From an uncultured Porphyromonadaceae bacterium (GTDB lineage Bacteria; Bacteroidota; Bacteroidia; Bacteroidales; Coprobacteraceae), in the NCBI GenBank assembly GCA_900545915.1, contig URAV01000019.1:1-64000 (forward strand): a stretch of DNA of 64,000 nucleotides, in the 5' to 3' direction. Positions 52,466 to 60,296 of the stretch are shown here, piece after piece; positions within the stretch are counted from its first letter, which is position 1; each line of letters begins with the position of its first letter. The position numbers and the translations under genes are program-made. The notes beneath the pieces were generated by a model. It had not been told where the DNA came from, made no database searches, and saw nothing but the letters and a program-made list of their open reading frames with translations.

Positions 52466-53167
52466 ATGAAAACGAAAGACCTATTATTCGGAGGGATTGT
52501 AATACTCTGTTTCTTGCCTTTTTTCATTTCAGAATCTTTTTATAACGGATATACGGAATATAATGGATCTCATCCGTATATCATGGCATTTTTTAAATTC
52601 GCCATTCTCGCAACATTAGGCGAGGTCATCGGATTAAGAATTAAAAAGGGGGTATATAACGAACCCGGATTCGGTATTGTACCTCGAGCCATCATCTGGG
52701 GATTTTTGGGAATATGGATTGCTGTCGCAATGAAAACGTTTTCTTCCGGAGTTCCTTACTTACTCCAAAGTTTCGGAATAGAAGATGTCCCCAATGCTAT
52801 GAAACAGGGTTTATCTATGGAAAAAGTACTCGGTGCGTTTTTTATCAGCGTCATGATGAATACGACATTCGGACCTGTATTTATGACCCTACATAAAATA
52901 ACCGATACTCAGATATTACAATACGGAGGTAAGTTAACAGCATTGATGAGGCCTATTCCTATGGGAAAAATTCTTTCGTCTCTAAACTGGAATGTTCAAT
53001 GGGGATTCGTATTTAAGAAAACGATTCCGTTTTTCTGGATTCCGGCTCATACCATAACATTTTTATTACCCGGGCAATATCAAGTTTTATTTGCAGCACT
53101 TTTAGGCGTCGCTTTAGGAATTATTCTGTCGATAGCCGCTGTTATGTCAAGAAAAAACAACAACTAA
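52466..53167 (+). CDS. Conserved inner-membrane protein, possibly Mpv17/PMP22-like
   Basis: A 233-residue protein with four to five predicted membrane segments (GGIVILCFLPFFIS, YIMAFFKFAILATLGEVIG, IIWGFLGIWIAVAM, VLGAFFISVMMNTTFG and a C-terminal hydrophobic stretch). The segment around VFKKTIPFFWIPAHTITFLL followed by a positioned aromatic/helix pattern is reminiscent of the Mpv17/PMP22 family, but I am not sure. Its stop and the xpt start share a base (TAATG), so it is coupled to purine salvage; a purine-related transport or channel role is only a guess. Confidence 0.75.
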   Translation: MKTKDLLFGGIVILCFLPFFISESFYNGYTEYNGSHPYIMAFFKFAILATLGEVIGLRIKKGVYNEPGFGIVPRAIIWGFLGIWIAVAMKTFSSGVPYLLQSFGIEDVPNAMKQGLSMEKVLGAFFISVMMNTTFGPVFMTLHKITDTQILQYGGKLTALMRPIPMGKILSSLNWNVQWGFVFKKTIPFFWIPAHTITFLLPGQYQVLFAALLGVALGIILSIAAVMSRKNNN

Positions 53168-53733
53168 TGGAAATATTAAAAAAACGAATATTAGAAGACG
53201 GGACTTGTTACGAAGGCGGCATTCTCAAAGTCGATAGTTTCATCAACCATCAAATGGATCCTATGTTAATGAAACTTATTGCTGAAGAGTTTGCTCAACG
53301 ATTTGCAAACGATCGAATTAACAAAATCTTAACGATTGAGGCCAGCGGCATAGCGCCTGCAATCATGACCGGTTACACAATGCAATTACCGGTTGTTTTT
53401 GCAAAGAAAAAAGAACCTAAAACAATGCGTCATGCCTTAAGTACAATAGTACATTCTTTCACAAAAGATCGGGAATATCCGGTAAGTATAAGCGCAGAAT
53501 ATTTAAAACCTGAAGACCGAATATTATGTATCGATGATTTCCTCGCATACGGAAACGCAGCTTTCGGATTAATCGACTTGATCCGTCAATCAGGTGCTAC
53601 ATTGGCAGGAATGGGATTTATTATCGAAAAAACATTTCAACATGGAGGAGAGCAATTGAGAGAAATGGGTATTCATGTAGAATCACTCGCTCGTATAAAA
53701 AGTTTGGAGAACTGCCAGATAATTATAGAATAA
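53167..53733 (+). CDS. xpt: Xanthine phosphoribosyltransferase
   Basis: A 188-residue type I phosphoribosyltransferase that converts xanthine and PRPP to XMP. Family segments are LKVDSFINHQMDPMLMKLI, TIEASGIAPAIMTGY, VVFAKKKEPKTM and the PRPP-binding loop RILCIDDFLAYGNAAFGL. Length matches the B. subtilis type (about 190). It is the last gene of the unit beginning at 49030 and ends in a strong hairpin. No purine riboswitch applies, because the start lies inside the preceding gene. Confidence 0.95.
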   Translation: MEILKKRILEDGTCYEGGILKVDSFINHQMDPMLMKLIAEEFAQRFANDRINKILTIEASGIAPAIMTGYTMQLPVVFAKKKEPKTMRHALSTIVHSFTKDREYPVSISAEYLKPEDRILCIDDFLAYGNAAFGLIDLIRQSGATLAGMGFIIEKTFQHGGEQLREMGIHVESLARIKSLENCQIIIE

Positions 53734-53737
53734 CAAT

Positions 53738-53775
53738 AAAATAGGGAATAACCAGAATCAGTTATTCCCTATTTT
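53738..53775. terminator. Bidirectional terminator between xpt and the methyltransferase gene
   Basis: AAAATAGGGAATAAC and GTTATTCCCTATTTT are perfect 15-bp arms around an 8-base loop. The right arm contains the stop codon of the methyltransferase gene. Confidence 0.85.
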
Positions 53776-54389
53776 ATAAGTCTCATCCCGTTTTTTACCT
53801 TCGAGGTAATAACCAGATAATAAAAATCACTATTCTCGACTGCTTCCAAAACACGCAAACCGACTTGTTCCAACTTTCGTTTTTGGGTCTGTACGTCAGA
53901 CAACATATCCTCCGATACCCGATCATCCCGCATTCGATGCATCCGGTTCAACTCTTGTCGGCTCTGAGAATGAGCAATAAGCAATACTCCATCCGGCTTT
54001 AAATTATGAGAAACCAATCGATAAACAGTTTCTTCTTTAAATTCTAAATGAGGAAACACAGAATACAGTAATATCTGATGATAACGTCCCGGAATGTCAT
54101 CCGATTCTGCATCTGCAACCTGAAAAGAAAGATGAGAATCATCTCCATATTTACGTGAGGCTACCGCTATCATTCCCGAAGACATATCGATTGCCCGAAT
54201 ATCTCCCTCATGATTCAACTCCCGGATATAAGGAATCAAAACACCAGTTCCAGTCCCCACATCCAAGACAGAATCTCCTGATTGTATAGAAACACGACTT
54301 AATAAATAACGGAGTTTCATTTCGTCGTGACGACAGATCGTATCCCACCGTTCACTCAACTGATCAAAGAAACCGGCTTTAACCTTCAT
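53769..54389 (-). CDS. Class I SAM-dependent methyltransferase encoded with hyp genes
   Basis: A 206-residue methyltransferase with motif I VLDVGTGTGVLIPYI (about residue 43), an acidic residue ending motif II (IRAIDMSSGMIAVA), and the Methyltransf_11/25 pattern onward (FQVADAESDD, LKPDGVLLIAHSQSR). It follows hypB by four bases, so it is in the hypF-hypA-hypB transcript. It is not a known part of the hydrogenase maturation set; the target could be a small molecule such as a quinone precursor or a metal ligand, but nothing in the sequence decides it. Confidence 0.88.
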   Translation of the reverse strand: MKVKAGFFDQLSERWDTICRHDEMKLRYLLSRVSIQSGDSVLDVGTGTGVLIPYIRELNHEGDIRAIDMSSGMIAVASRKYGDDSHLSFQVADAESDDIPGRYHQILLYSVFPHLEFKEETVYRLVSHNLKPDGVLLIAHSQSRQELNRMHRMRDDRVSEDMLSDVQTQKRKLEQVGLRVLEAVENSDFYYLVITSKVKNGMRLIK

Positions 54390-54393
54390 CCGT

Positions 54394-55155
54394 TTATCTT
54401 TTTACTTGATCACATAAAAAGTCACACCATTGATCAATACCCGTTCCAACAGTTGCTGACAGTTCAAAAAATATAAGATTCGGATTTATTTTTAATGCAT
54501 TATCTCGAATATGTTCTATTTTACTGTCGACATAAGGTAAAAGATCGATTTTATTGATAATACAAATATCCGCACTGTCGAACATGTAAGGATACTTCAA
54601 TGGCTTATCGTCCCCTTCGGTAACACTTATCAATACGACTCGTTTATTCTCGCCCAAATCAAAAAGAGCAGGACAGACTAAATTACCGACATTCTCAATA
54701 AACAGTAAAGAATTATCTTGCAAGTTCATTTTTTTCATCGCATGATGAATCATGGCAGCATCGAGATGACATCCGTTCTGAGTATTGATCTGTATACAAG
54801 GTATGTCTAACGCACGTATTCGATTCGCATCATTATCGGTCTGCTGATCTCCTTCAATTACAGCAACCGGTAATCTCGTTTTCAGATTAAAAAGAGTCTT
54901 CTCCAATAAAGTTGTCTTTCCCGAACCCGGAGAACTGACAATATTAAGTACAAATATCGATTTAGCCTCAAAATATCCTCTATTTCGAGCAGCTATCAAG
55001 TTATTCTCCGAAAGAATATTCCGTTCAACCAGATGTTCTCTGCTATTACGATTTTCAGAATGATGCCGCTCATGTTCATGAGCTATACCCAAAGCATGCA
55101 TTTCTTCATGAGTTATCCCGTCTATAAGATGATCACAACCACAAGTCTCACACAT
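54394..55155 (-). CDS. hypB: Hydrogenase nickel incorporation GTPase HypB
   Basis: A 253-residue GTPase that delivers nickel to the hydrogenase large subunit with HypA. The N-terminal CxxCGC nickel site is present (MCETCGCDH), followed by a short His-rich stretch (HEHERHH). GTPase motifs are SSPGSGKTTLLEKTL (about residue 75), EGDQQTDNDANRIRA, CHLDAAMIHHA with the metal-binding Cys-His, FIENVGNLVCPALFDLGE and NKIDLLPYV. Length and order are typical. It lies between hypA (23 bases) and the methyltransferase gene. Confidence 0.97.
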   Translation of the reverse strand: MCETCGCDHLIDGITHEEMHALGIAHEHERHHSENRNSREHLVERNILSENNLIAARNRGYFEAKSIFVLNIVSSPGSGKTTLLEKTLFNLKTRLPVAVIEGDQQTDNDANRIRALDIPCIQINTQNGCHLDAAMIHHAMKKMNLQDNSLLFIENVGNLVCPALFDLGENKRVVLISVTEGDDKPLKYPYMFDSADICIINKIDLLPYVDSKIEHIRDNALKINPNLIFFELSATVGTGIDQWCDFLCDQVKR

Positions 55156-55178
55156 AATATATGTTATTAGTTTACAAT

Positions 55179-55520
55179 TTACTCTATCAACAAAGATTTA
55201 AGTCTAAGTTCCCGTCCTCGCAAAAATTCTATTTCATGAGAATAACAACGAGGACACGGATCGAACATAGACACAGGAGAGAAACGTGTCTTACAATCTC
55301 GACACACTGCCAATGATCTTATTTCAACAATACTAACTTTAGCTCCTTCCAATATGGTATTCTGCATAGCGATACTCATAGAAAATTCTAAAGCTTCGAT
55401 ATTGACCCCGGCCATTTCTCCTATTTCCAATTCCAACTCACTCACTCGAGTTGCATTGCTTTTTTCAGCCTCCTTTGTCGCTAAATTAATAATGCTTAAC
55501 GCGATAGATAACTCATGCAT
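55179..55520 (-). CDS. hypA: Hydrogenase nickel chaperone HypA
   Basis: A 113-residue nickel metallochaperone. It starts MHELSIALSI, the His2 nickel ligand of the family, and holds a zinc site with two Cys pairs (CRDC, about residue 74, and CPRC, about residue 91). The helix EAEKSNATRVSELELEIGEM fits the HypA fold. It follows hypF by four bases. Confidence 0.95.
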   Translation of the reverse strand: MHELSIALSIINLATKEAEKSNATRVSELELEIGEMAGVNIEALEFSMSIAMQNTILEGAKVSIVEIRSLAVCRDCKTRFSPVSMFDPCPRCYSHEIEFLRGRELRLKSLLIE

Positions 55521-55524
55521 AATT

Positions 55525-57789
55525 TTATCCTCTTTTTTTTAAAGCAGCAATATAGAGCTGTCCAACAGCAATTGCCCCATCATTACAAGGTATTTTCGAT
55601 GACAAATAGTAGGATATCTTTCTATCCGACAACTGTTTTATTAACAAATTCGTAAGTCTTTTGTTCTGAAAAACACCTCCGGAAAGTACGACAGTCGTCA
55701 ATCCCTCAGTTTTTATTTTTTGCATAATAATATTTAACAACATGGCAGACAATGTATTATGGAATACCGATGCTATCTCCGAAACAGGTACAGATAATCT
55801 GTAATCTTTTAAAATTCCATCAAAAAGAGACCGAAGATCAAGCGGATCATAAGAATTTATCGGATAGCAACGGGATATACCATTCTCAGCCATTTGTTCT
55901 AATAGTACCGCAGCTTCAGCCTGATAAGTATTTTCATCACAAATTCCTAAAAGCGAAGCTACGGCATCAAACAAACGCCCGGCACTCGATGTCAAAGGAG
56001 CATTGATACCCTTTTCTATAAGCATTTCGATCTGCCGTATATGAGATTTACCTAATCGTTCGATGAATGACACCGGATAATCGGCTTCATTACCATATAT
56101 GCTTTTCAAATAAGAAACAGCCATTCTCCACGGAGACTTTGCTGCTGCATCTCCTCCGGGTAACGGTATATAAGGTAAATGGGCGATTCTTTTATATTCC
56201 GACTGATTACAACGAAAGATCTCTCCTCCCCAACTGCAACCGTCATCACCATACCCTGCCCCATCCAAACAAACAGCTAAGACATCTTCTGTCAAGCCGT
56301 ATTCCGCCATTACTGCCGCAGCATGAGCATGATGATGCTGCACTCGCAACAGCGGAATCTGAAAACGTCGTGCCAATTGCAATGCTAACTGTGTAGAGAA
56401 ATAATCAGGATGCGCATCACAAACTAAATATTGAGGAGTGAAACGGAATAAAAGGCAGAATTTATCCAAAGCCTCCCGATAGAAAAGAAATGTTTCCCGA
56501 TTCTTTAAGTCTCCGATATATTGGCTCAAAATAATCTCCTTATCTTTTCCTAAGGCAAACATAGATACTCGCTCTGCTCCAAAAGCCAAAATGCCCTCAG
56601 TATCAAATTTTAAAGATAATGGTTCTGGGGTAAAACCTCTTGAACGCCGAATTATTCGAGGCTGTGCTCCTACTACTTGAACAATCGAATCATCTACCCG
56701 ATTGGATATATCTCTATTATGTTCTACAAATAAATCTACTTCTCTAAGTAAATCGGATAAAGCTGTATCATTATCTATCAATATAGGATTATCCCCCCGA
56801 TTACCACTCGTCATCACTAATGCTTTCAATTCGGATGAAGCAAATAAATGATAATGCACAGGTAAATAAGGCAACATAGCACCAACAGTTTTATATCCGT
56901 CATTAATCCCTGTCCCAATCTTTTGTTTTTCTTCCAGTAAAACAATCGGACGACGCCAAGAAGAAACAAGTTCTTTTTCTAATGGTAAAATATTTAGATA
57001 ATGACTTAAAGTCGGAACATCCGGAAACATTATTGCAAACGGCTTTTTATATCTTTTTTTAATTTCCCGCAAACGACAAATAGCCTTTTCATTTTCTGCA
57101 TTACAAATCAAATTGAATCCTCCAAGACCCTTCAACGCAACAACTCCGCCTTGTCGCAAAACTGCTGCCATACGAGAGAGTATCTCTTCATAATCAACAG
57201 TTTCATAACCATTCTTCATAAACAAATGATAATGTGGCCCGCAATGATTACAGGCAATAGGCTGTGCATGAAAACGACGATCCCGAACATCGGTATATTC
57301 AGCCTCGCATTCAGGACACATCAGAAACACAGACATTGTAGTTCCCGGCCGATCATAGGGGAGCGTATTTATTATTGAAAAGCGCGGCCCGCAATGCGTG
57401 CAATTGATAAACGGATACCGGATACGATTCGGTTGTGAAATCAAATCTTGTAAACACTCATTGCACACAGCAATATCCGGACTTATACGAGTGATATGGT
57501 TATCAACCTCCCGACTGGGAGCAATAAAAAAATCGGGTAAAGGCTTTGCTACGGGTTTCTCAAGAACTGTAACAGTCTCGATCTCTGCTACATCTGGCTT
57601 ATGAGTCGTTAACCCTTTGACAAAATCATCTTTTTGAGAGGGTGTCGCCTGTATCATTACAAACACTCCGTCGTTACGATTATCGACATAACCATGTAAG
57701 TGCATATCAGTGGCAAGACGGTACACAAAAGGACGAAATCCTACTCCCTGAACCAGGCCTTTAATGTGTATATTATATTGACTAATCAT
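55525..57789 (-). CDS. hypF: Carbamoyltransferase HypF
   Basis: A 754-residue maturation enzyme that moves the carbamoyl group of carbamoyl phosphate to HypE for making the Fe-CN ligands. Domains in order: acylphosphatase-like (about 1-90, GLVQGVGFRPFVYRLA), two zinc fingers (CNECLQDL with CTHCGPRFS; CPECEAEY with CNHCGPHY), YrdC-like (about 205-385, GGVVALKGLGGFNLICNAEN), and Kae1-like (about 395-754) with HHHAHAAAVMAEYGL and CLDGAGYGDDGCSWGGEIF. All parts are complete. It is the first gene of the leftward operon and is divergent from hypC. Confidence 0.97.
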   Translation of the reverse strand: MISQYNIHIKGLVQGVGFRPFVYRLATDMHLHGYVDNRNDGVFVMIQATPSQKDDFVKGLTTHKPDVAEIETVTVLEKPVAKPLPDFFIAPSREVDNHITRISPDIAVCNECLQDLISQPNRIRYPFINCTHCGPRFSIINTLPYDRPGTTMSVFLMCPECEAEYTDVRDRRFHAQPIACNHCGPHYHLFMKNGYETVDYEEILSRMAAVLRQGGVVALKGLGGFNLICNAENEKAICRLREIKKRYKKPFAIMFPDVPTLSHYLNILPLEKELVSSWRRPIVLLEEKQKIGTGINDGYKTVGAMLPYLPVHYHLFASSELKALVMTSGNRGDNPILIDNDTALSDLLREVDLFVEHNRDISNRVDDSIVQVVGAQPRIIRRSRGFTPEPLSLKFDTEGILAFGAERVSMFALGKDKEIILSQYIGDLKNRETFLFYREALDKFCLLFRFTPQYLVCDAHPDYFSTQLALQLARRFQIPLLRVQHHHAHAAAVMAEYGLTEDVLAVCLDGAGYGDDGCSWGGEIFRCNQSEYKRIAHLPYIPLPGGDAAAKSPWRMAVSYLKSIYGNEADYPVSFIERLGKSHIRQIEMLIEKGINAPLTSSAGRLFDAVASLLGICDENTYQAEAAVLLEQMAENGISRCYPINSYDPLDLRSLFDGILKDYRLSVPVSEIASVFHNTLSAMLLNIIMQKIKTEGLTTVVLSGGVFQNKRLTNLLIKQLSDRKISYYLSSKIPCNDGAIAVGQLYIAALKKRG

Positions 57790-57840
57790 TCTTTAATATT
57801 TGATTGTGAATAAACAAAAACATATTAAAATTTGTTCATA

Positions 57841-57884
57841 AGGAAATTTTCAAAACTGACCCGAGCAAAATTGAAACAGGCTCT
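57841..57884 (+). repeat. MITE-like element, right-end fragment, in the hypF-hypC intergenic region
   Basis: TTTTCAAAACTGACCCGAGC followed by AAAATTGAAACAGGCTC matches the right end of the copy at 1-104 with very few changes. The left half and core are missing. It ends about 15 bases before the hypC ATG. Confidence 0.75.
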
Positions 57885-57899
57885 AAAATTTCAAAATAT

Positions 57900-58163
57900 A
57901 TGTGTTTAGCAATTCCCGGTAAAATAATCTCTGTAGAAGTCCCTGAAGACGGAGGATTGAAAACTGCTGTCGTAGATTTCGGAGGAATACTCAAAAATAT
58001 TTGTATCGAATGGGTAGAAGCTATTCCGGGAGAATATATTCTTGCTCATGCAGGCGTCGCACTGACAACAATCGATATTAAAGAGGCAGAAGAAACTCTA
58101 AAAGATTTCGAGATCATAGCCCGTCATAGTGAATCTATAAACCCCAAAGACCATGTTCAATGA
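57900..58163 (+). CDS. hypC: Hydrogenase maturation chaperone HypC
   Basis: An 87-residue chaperone that holds the Fe(CN)2CO unit with HypD and passes it to the large subunit. The start MCLAIPGKIISVE has the essential N-terminal cysteine. The rest (VDFGGILKNICIEWVEAIPG, YILAHAGVAL) is typical. hypD begins inside its last codons (11-base overlap), so the two are coupled. Confidence 0.97.
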   Translation: MCLAIPGKIISVEVPEDGGLKTAVVDFGGILKNICIEWVEAIPGEYILAHAGVALTTIDIKEAEETLKDFEIIARHSESINPKDHVQ

Positions 58164-59229
58164 ATTCAGAAATCCCCAAAAAGCAAAAATACTATTAGAT
58201 GCCATACATAAGATAACCCGTCACTCATGGTATATCATGGAAATATGCGGAGGGCAAACTCATGCTCTTGCCCGCTATCGCATAGAACCGTTACTGCCTA
58301 AAGAAATAAAACTGATACACGGACCGGGATGTCCTGTTTGTGTCACTCCTGTTTCTATTATCGATACTGCAATACAACTGGCATCAAAAAATAAAGTCAT
58401 CTTTACTTCATTCGGGGACATGCTCCGAGTTCCGGGTTCTCGACACGACTTACTCGAAATCAAATCTCAAGGAGCGGATATACGGATCGTATATTCTCCC
58501 TTAGATGCATTACGCATAGCTTCGGAAAATCCGGACCATGAAATTGTCTTTTTCGGAATAGGATTCGAAACAACAGCTCCGATACACGCTCTTACTATTC
58601 TCGAAGCTCATAGAAAAAAAATCAGGAATTTTTCGATGTTGACATCCCTATTTACCGTACCTCAAGCCATAACGACTATCGCCCAAGACAAAAAATGTAC
58701 TCTAAACGGTATTCTCGCTGCCGGTCATGTATGCGCCATTACCGGAACATCCGAATACGAAAAACTGGCAAAACATTTGAAACTATCTATCGCTGTTACC
58801 GGATTCGAACCCTTTGACTTACTATTGGGAATATACACTTGCATTGATCAATTAGAGAACCGAGAATATACTGTAAAAAATGCGTACAAACGAATAGTAG
58901 CCTGTGATGGAAATCTCAAAGCTCGACAAGAAATCGATGAAGTTTTCAAGATTTGTAACCGAAAGTGGAGAGGTATAGGAGAGATCGAAAAAAGCGGATA
59001 TCAAATACGCAGTAAATATGAACAATACGATGCCTTAAAACGTTTTAATATAAAAACCGATAATAAAAAAGAGGTTTCATCATGTCAGGCCGGGGATATT
59101 ATGAAAGGTAAAATAACACCTATGCAATGTAAACAGTTCGGCTCTTGCTGCACTCCCGAACATCCTATCGGCGCTCCTATGGTCTCCTCAGAAGGTGCAT
59201 GCGCAGCCTATTATCGTTATAACATTTAA
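58153..59229 (+). CDS. hypD: Hydrogenase maturation iron-sulfur protein HypD
   Basis: A 358-residue [4Fe-4S] protein on which the Fe(CN)2CO cofactor is built. Motifs visible: MEICGGQTHALARYRIEPLL, the iron-binding HGPGCPVCVTP (about residue 56), FGIGFETTAPIHA, and the C-terminal cluster cysteines in QCKQFGSCCTPEHPIGAPMVSSEGACAAYY-type sequence. Length is as expected. It overlaps hypC by 11 bases and precedes hypE by 11. Confidence 0.97.
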   Translation: MFNEFRNPQKAKILLDAIHKITRHSWYIMEICGGQTHALARYRIEPLLPKEIKLIHGPGCPVCVTPVSIIDTAIQLASKNKVIFTSFGDMLRVPGSRHDLLEIKSQGADIRIVYSPLDALRIASENPDHEIVFFGIGFETTAPIHALTILEAHRKKIRNFSMLTSLFTVPQAITTIAQDKKCTLNGILAAGHVCAITGTSEYEKLAKHLKLSIAVTGFEPFDLLLGIYTCIDQLENREYTVKNAYKRIVACDGNLKARQEIDEVFKICNRKWRGIGEIEKSGYQIRSKYEQYDALKRFNIKTDNKKEVSSCQAGDIMKGKITPMQCKQFGSCCTPEHPIGAPMVSSEGACAAYYRYNI

Positions 59230-59240
59230 TTAAAAAAATA

Positions 59241-60281
59241 ATGAAATCGGCACAATGTCCCATCCCTAAGCAAAGATATGACCGAGTATTGCTCGGTCAC
59301 GGAAGCGGAGGAACACTCACTCAATCTCTAATTGATGAAATATTTTATCCGGCATTCAGCAATCCGTTTCTTCAACAACAACATGACGGAACGGTATTGC
59401 CGTTAATGTCTCAACATATTGCTTTTACAACCGATTCCTTTGTCGTTTCTCCTTTATTTTTCCCCGGAGGAAACATCGGAGACCTTGCTGTAAACGGGAC
59501 GGTAAATGACCTTTTATGTTGCGGTGCAACTCCGCTCTATTTGTCCGCAAGTTTTATACTGGAAGAAGGACTTCCGTTGGAAGAGCTGAAAAAAATCGTA
59601 AAGACAATGGCTAAGGCAGCAGAAAAAGCCGGAGTCACGATTGTCACAGGAGATACCAAAGTGGTAGAAAAAGGTAAATGCGACGGACTCTTCATCAACA
59701 CGAGCGGTATCGGATCTATACAGAAAAACCTGCGAATATCTCCTAAAAATGTAACTGAAGGAGATATTATCATAGTTACAGGTTCTATCGGAGAGCACGG
59801 TGTCTGCATTTTATCAACTCGTGAAAATCTCGGATTCGAATCTAAAATAAAAAGTGACACTATCGCACTACGTAGTATGGTAATGAATCTACTTTCAGGC
59901 ATTCCCAACATTCACATGCTACGGGATGCGACACGAGGAGGAGTCGCTTCTACGCTAAACGAAATTGCTGAAACGGCACAAGTCAGTATAGCGATCGACG
60001 AATCAAAAATCCCTATTGAAGAACCTGTACTCTCTGCATGTGAATTACTCGGATTAGATCCTCTCTATGTTGCCAATGAAGGCGTACTACTGGTTATTCT
60101 CCCTCCGGAAGAGGCCGAAAGCGCCCTGCAAATCATAAAAAACGATCTGAACGGAAGCAAAGCTGAAATTATAGGTGAAGTAGTAAAAGGTACACCCGGA
60201 GAAGTATATTTAAATACAACTCTCGGATCTTCACGGATCATCGGCAGACTATCGGGGGAACAGTTACCCAGAATATGTTGA
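59241..60281 (+). CDS. hypE: Carbamoyl dehydratase HypE
   Basis: A 346-residue ATP-dependent enzyme of the PurM fold that turns the carbamoylated C-terminal cysteine into a thiocyanate for cyanide donation. It begins with LLGHGSGGTLTQSLIDEIF, carries the ATP-binding glycine-rich MLRDATRGGVASTLNEIAE, and ends PRIC, the C-terminal cysteine required for catalysis. Complete and canonical. hyaA starts 15 bases on. Confidence 0.97.
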   Translation: MKSAQCPIPKQRYDRVLLGHGSGGTLTQSLIDEIFYPAFSNPFLQQQHDGTVLPLMSQHIAFTTDSFVVSPLFFPGGNIGDLAVNGTVNDLLCCGATPLYLSASFILEEGLPLEELKKIVKTMAKAAEKAGVTIVTGDTKVVEKGKCDGLFINTSGIGSIQKNLRISPKNVTEGDIIIVTGSIGEHGVCILSTRENLGFESKIKSDTIALRSMVMNLLSGIPNIHMLRDATRGGVASTLNEIAETAQVSIAIDESKIPIEEPVLSACELLGLDPLYVANEGVLLVILPPEEAESALQIIKNDLNGSKAEIIGEVVKGTPGEVYLNTTLGSSRIIGRLSGEQLPRIC

Positions 60282-60296
60282 AGATTAAATAAGTAT

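Noticed and set aside
53167..53200. A purine riboswitch controlling xpt
   Set aside because: The xpt start overlaps the stop of the preceding gene, so there is no leader to hold an aptamer.
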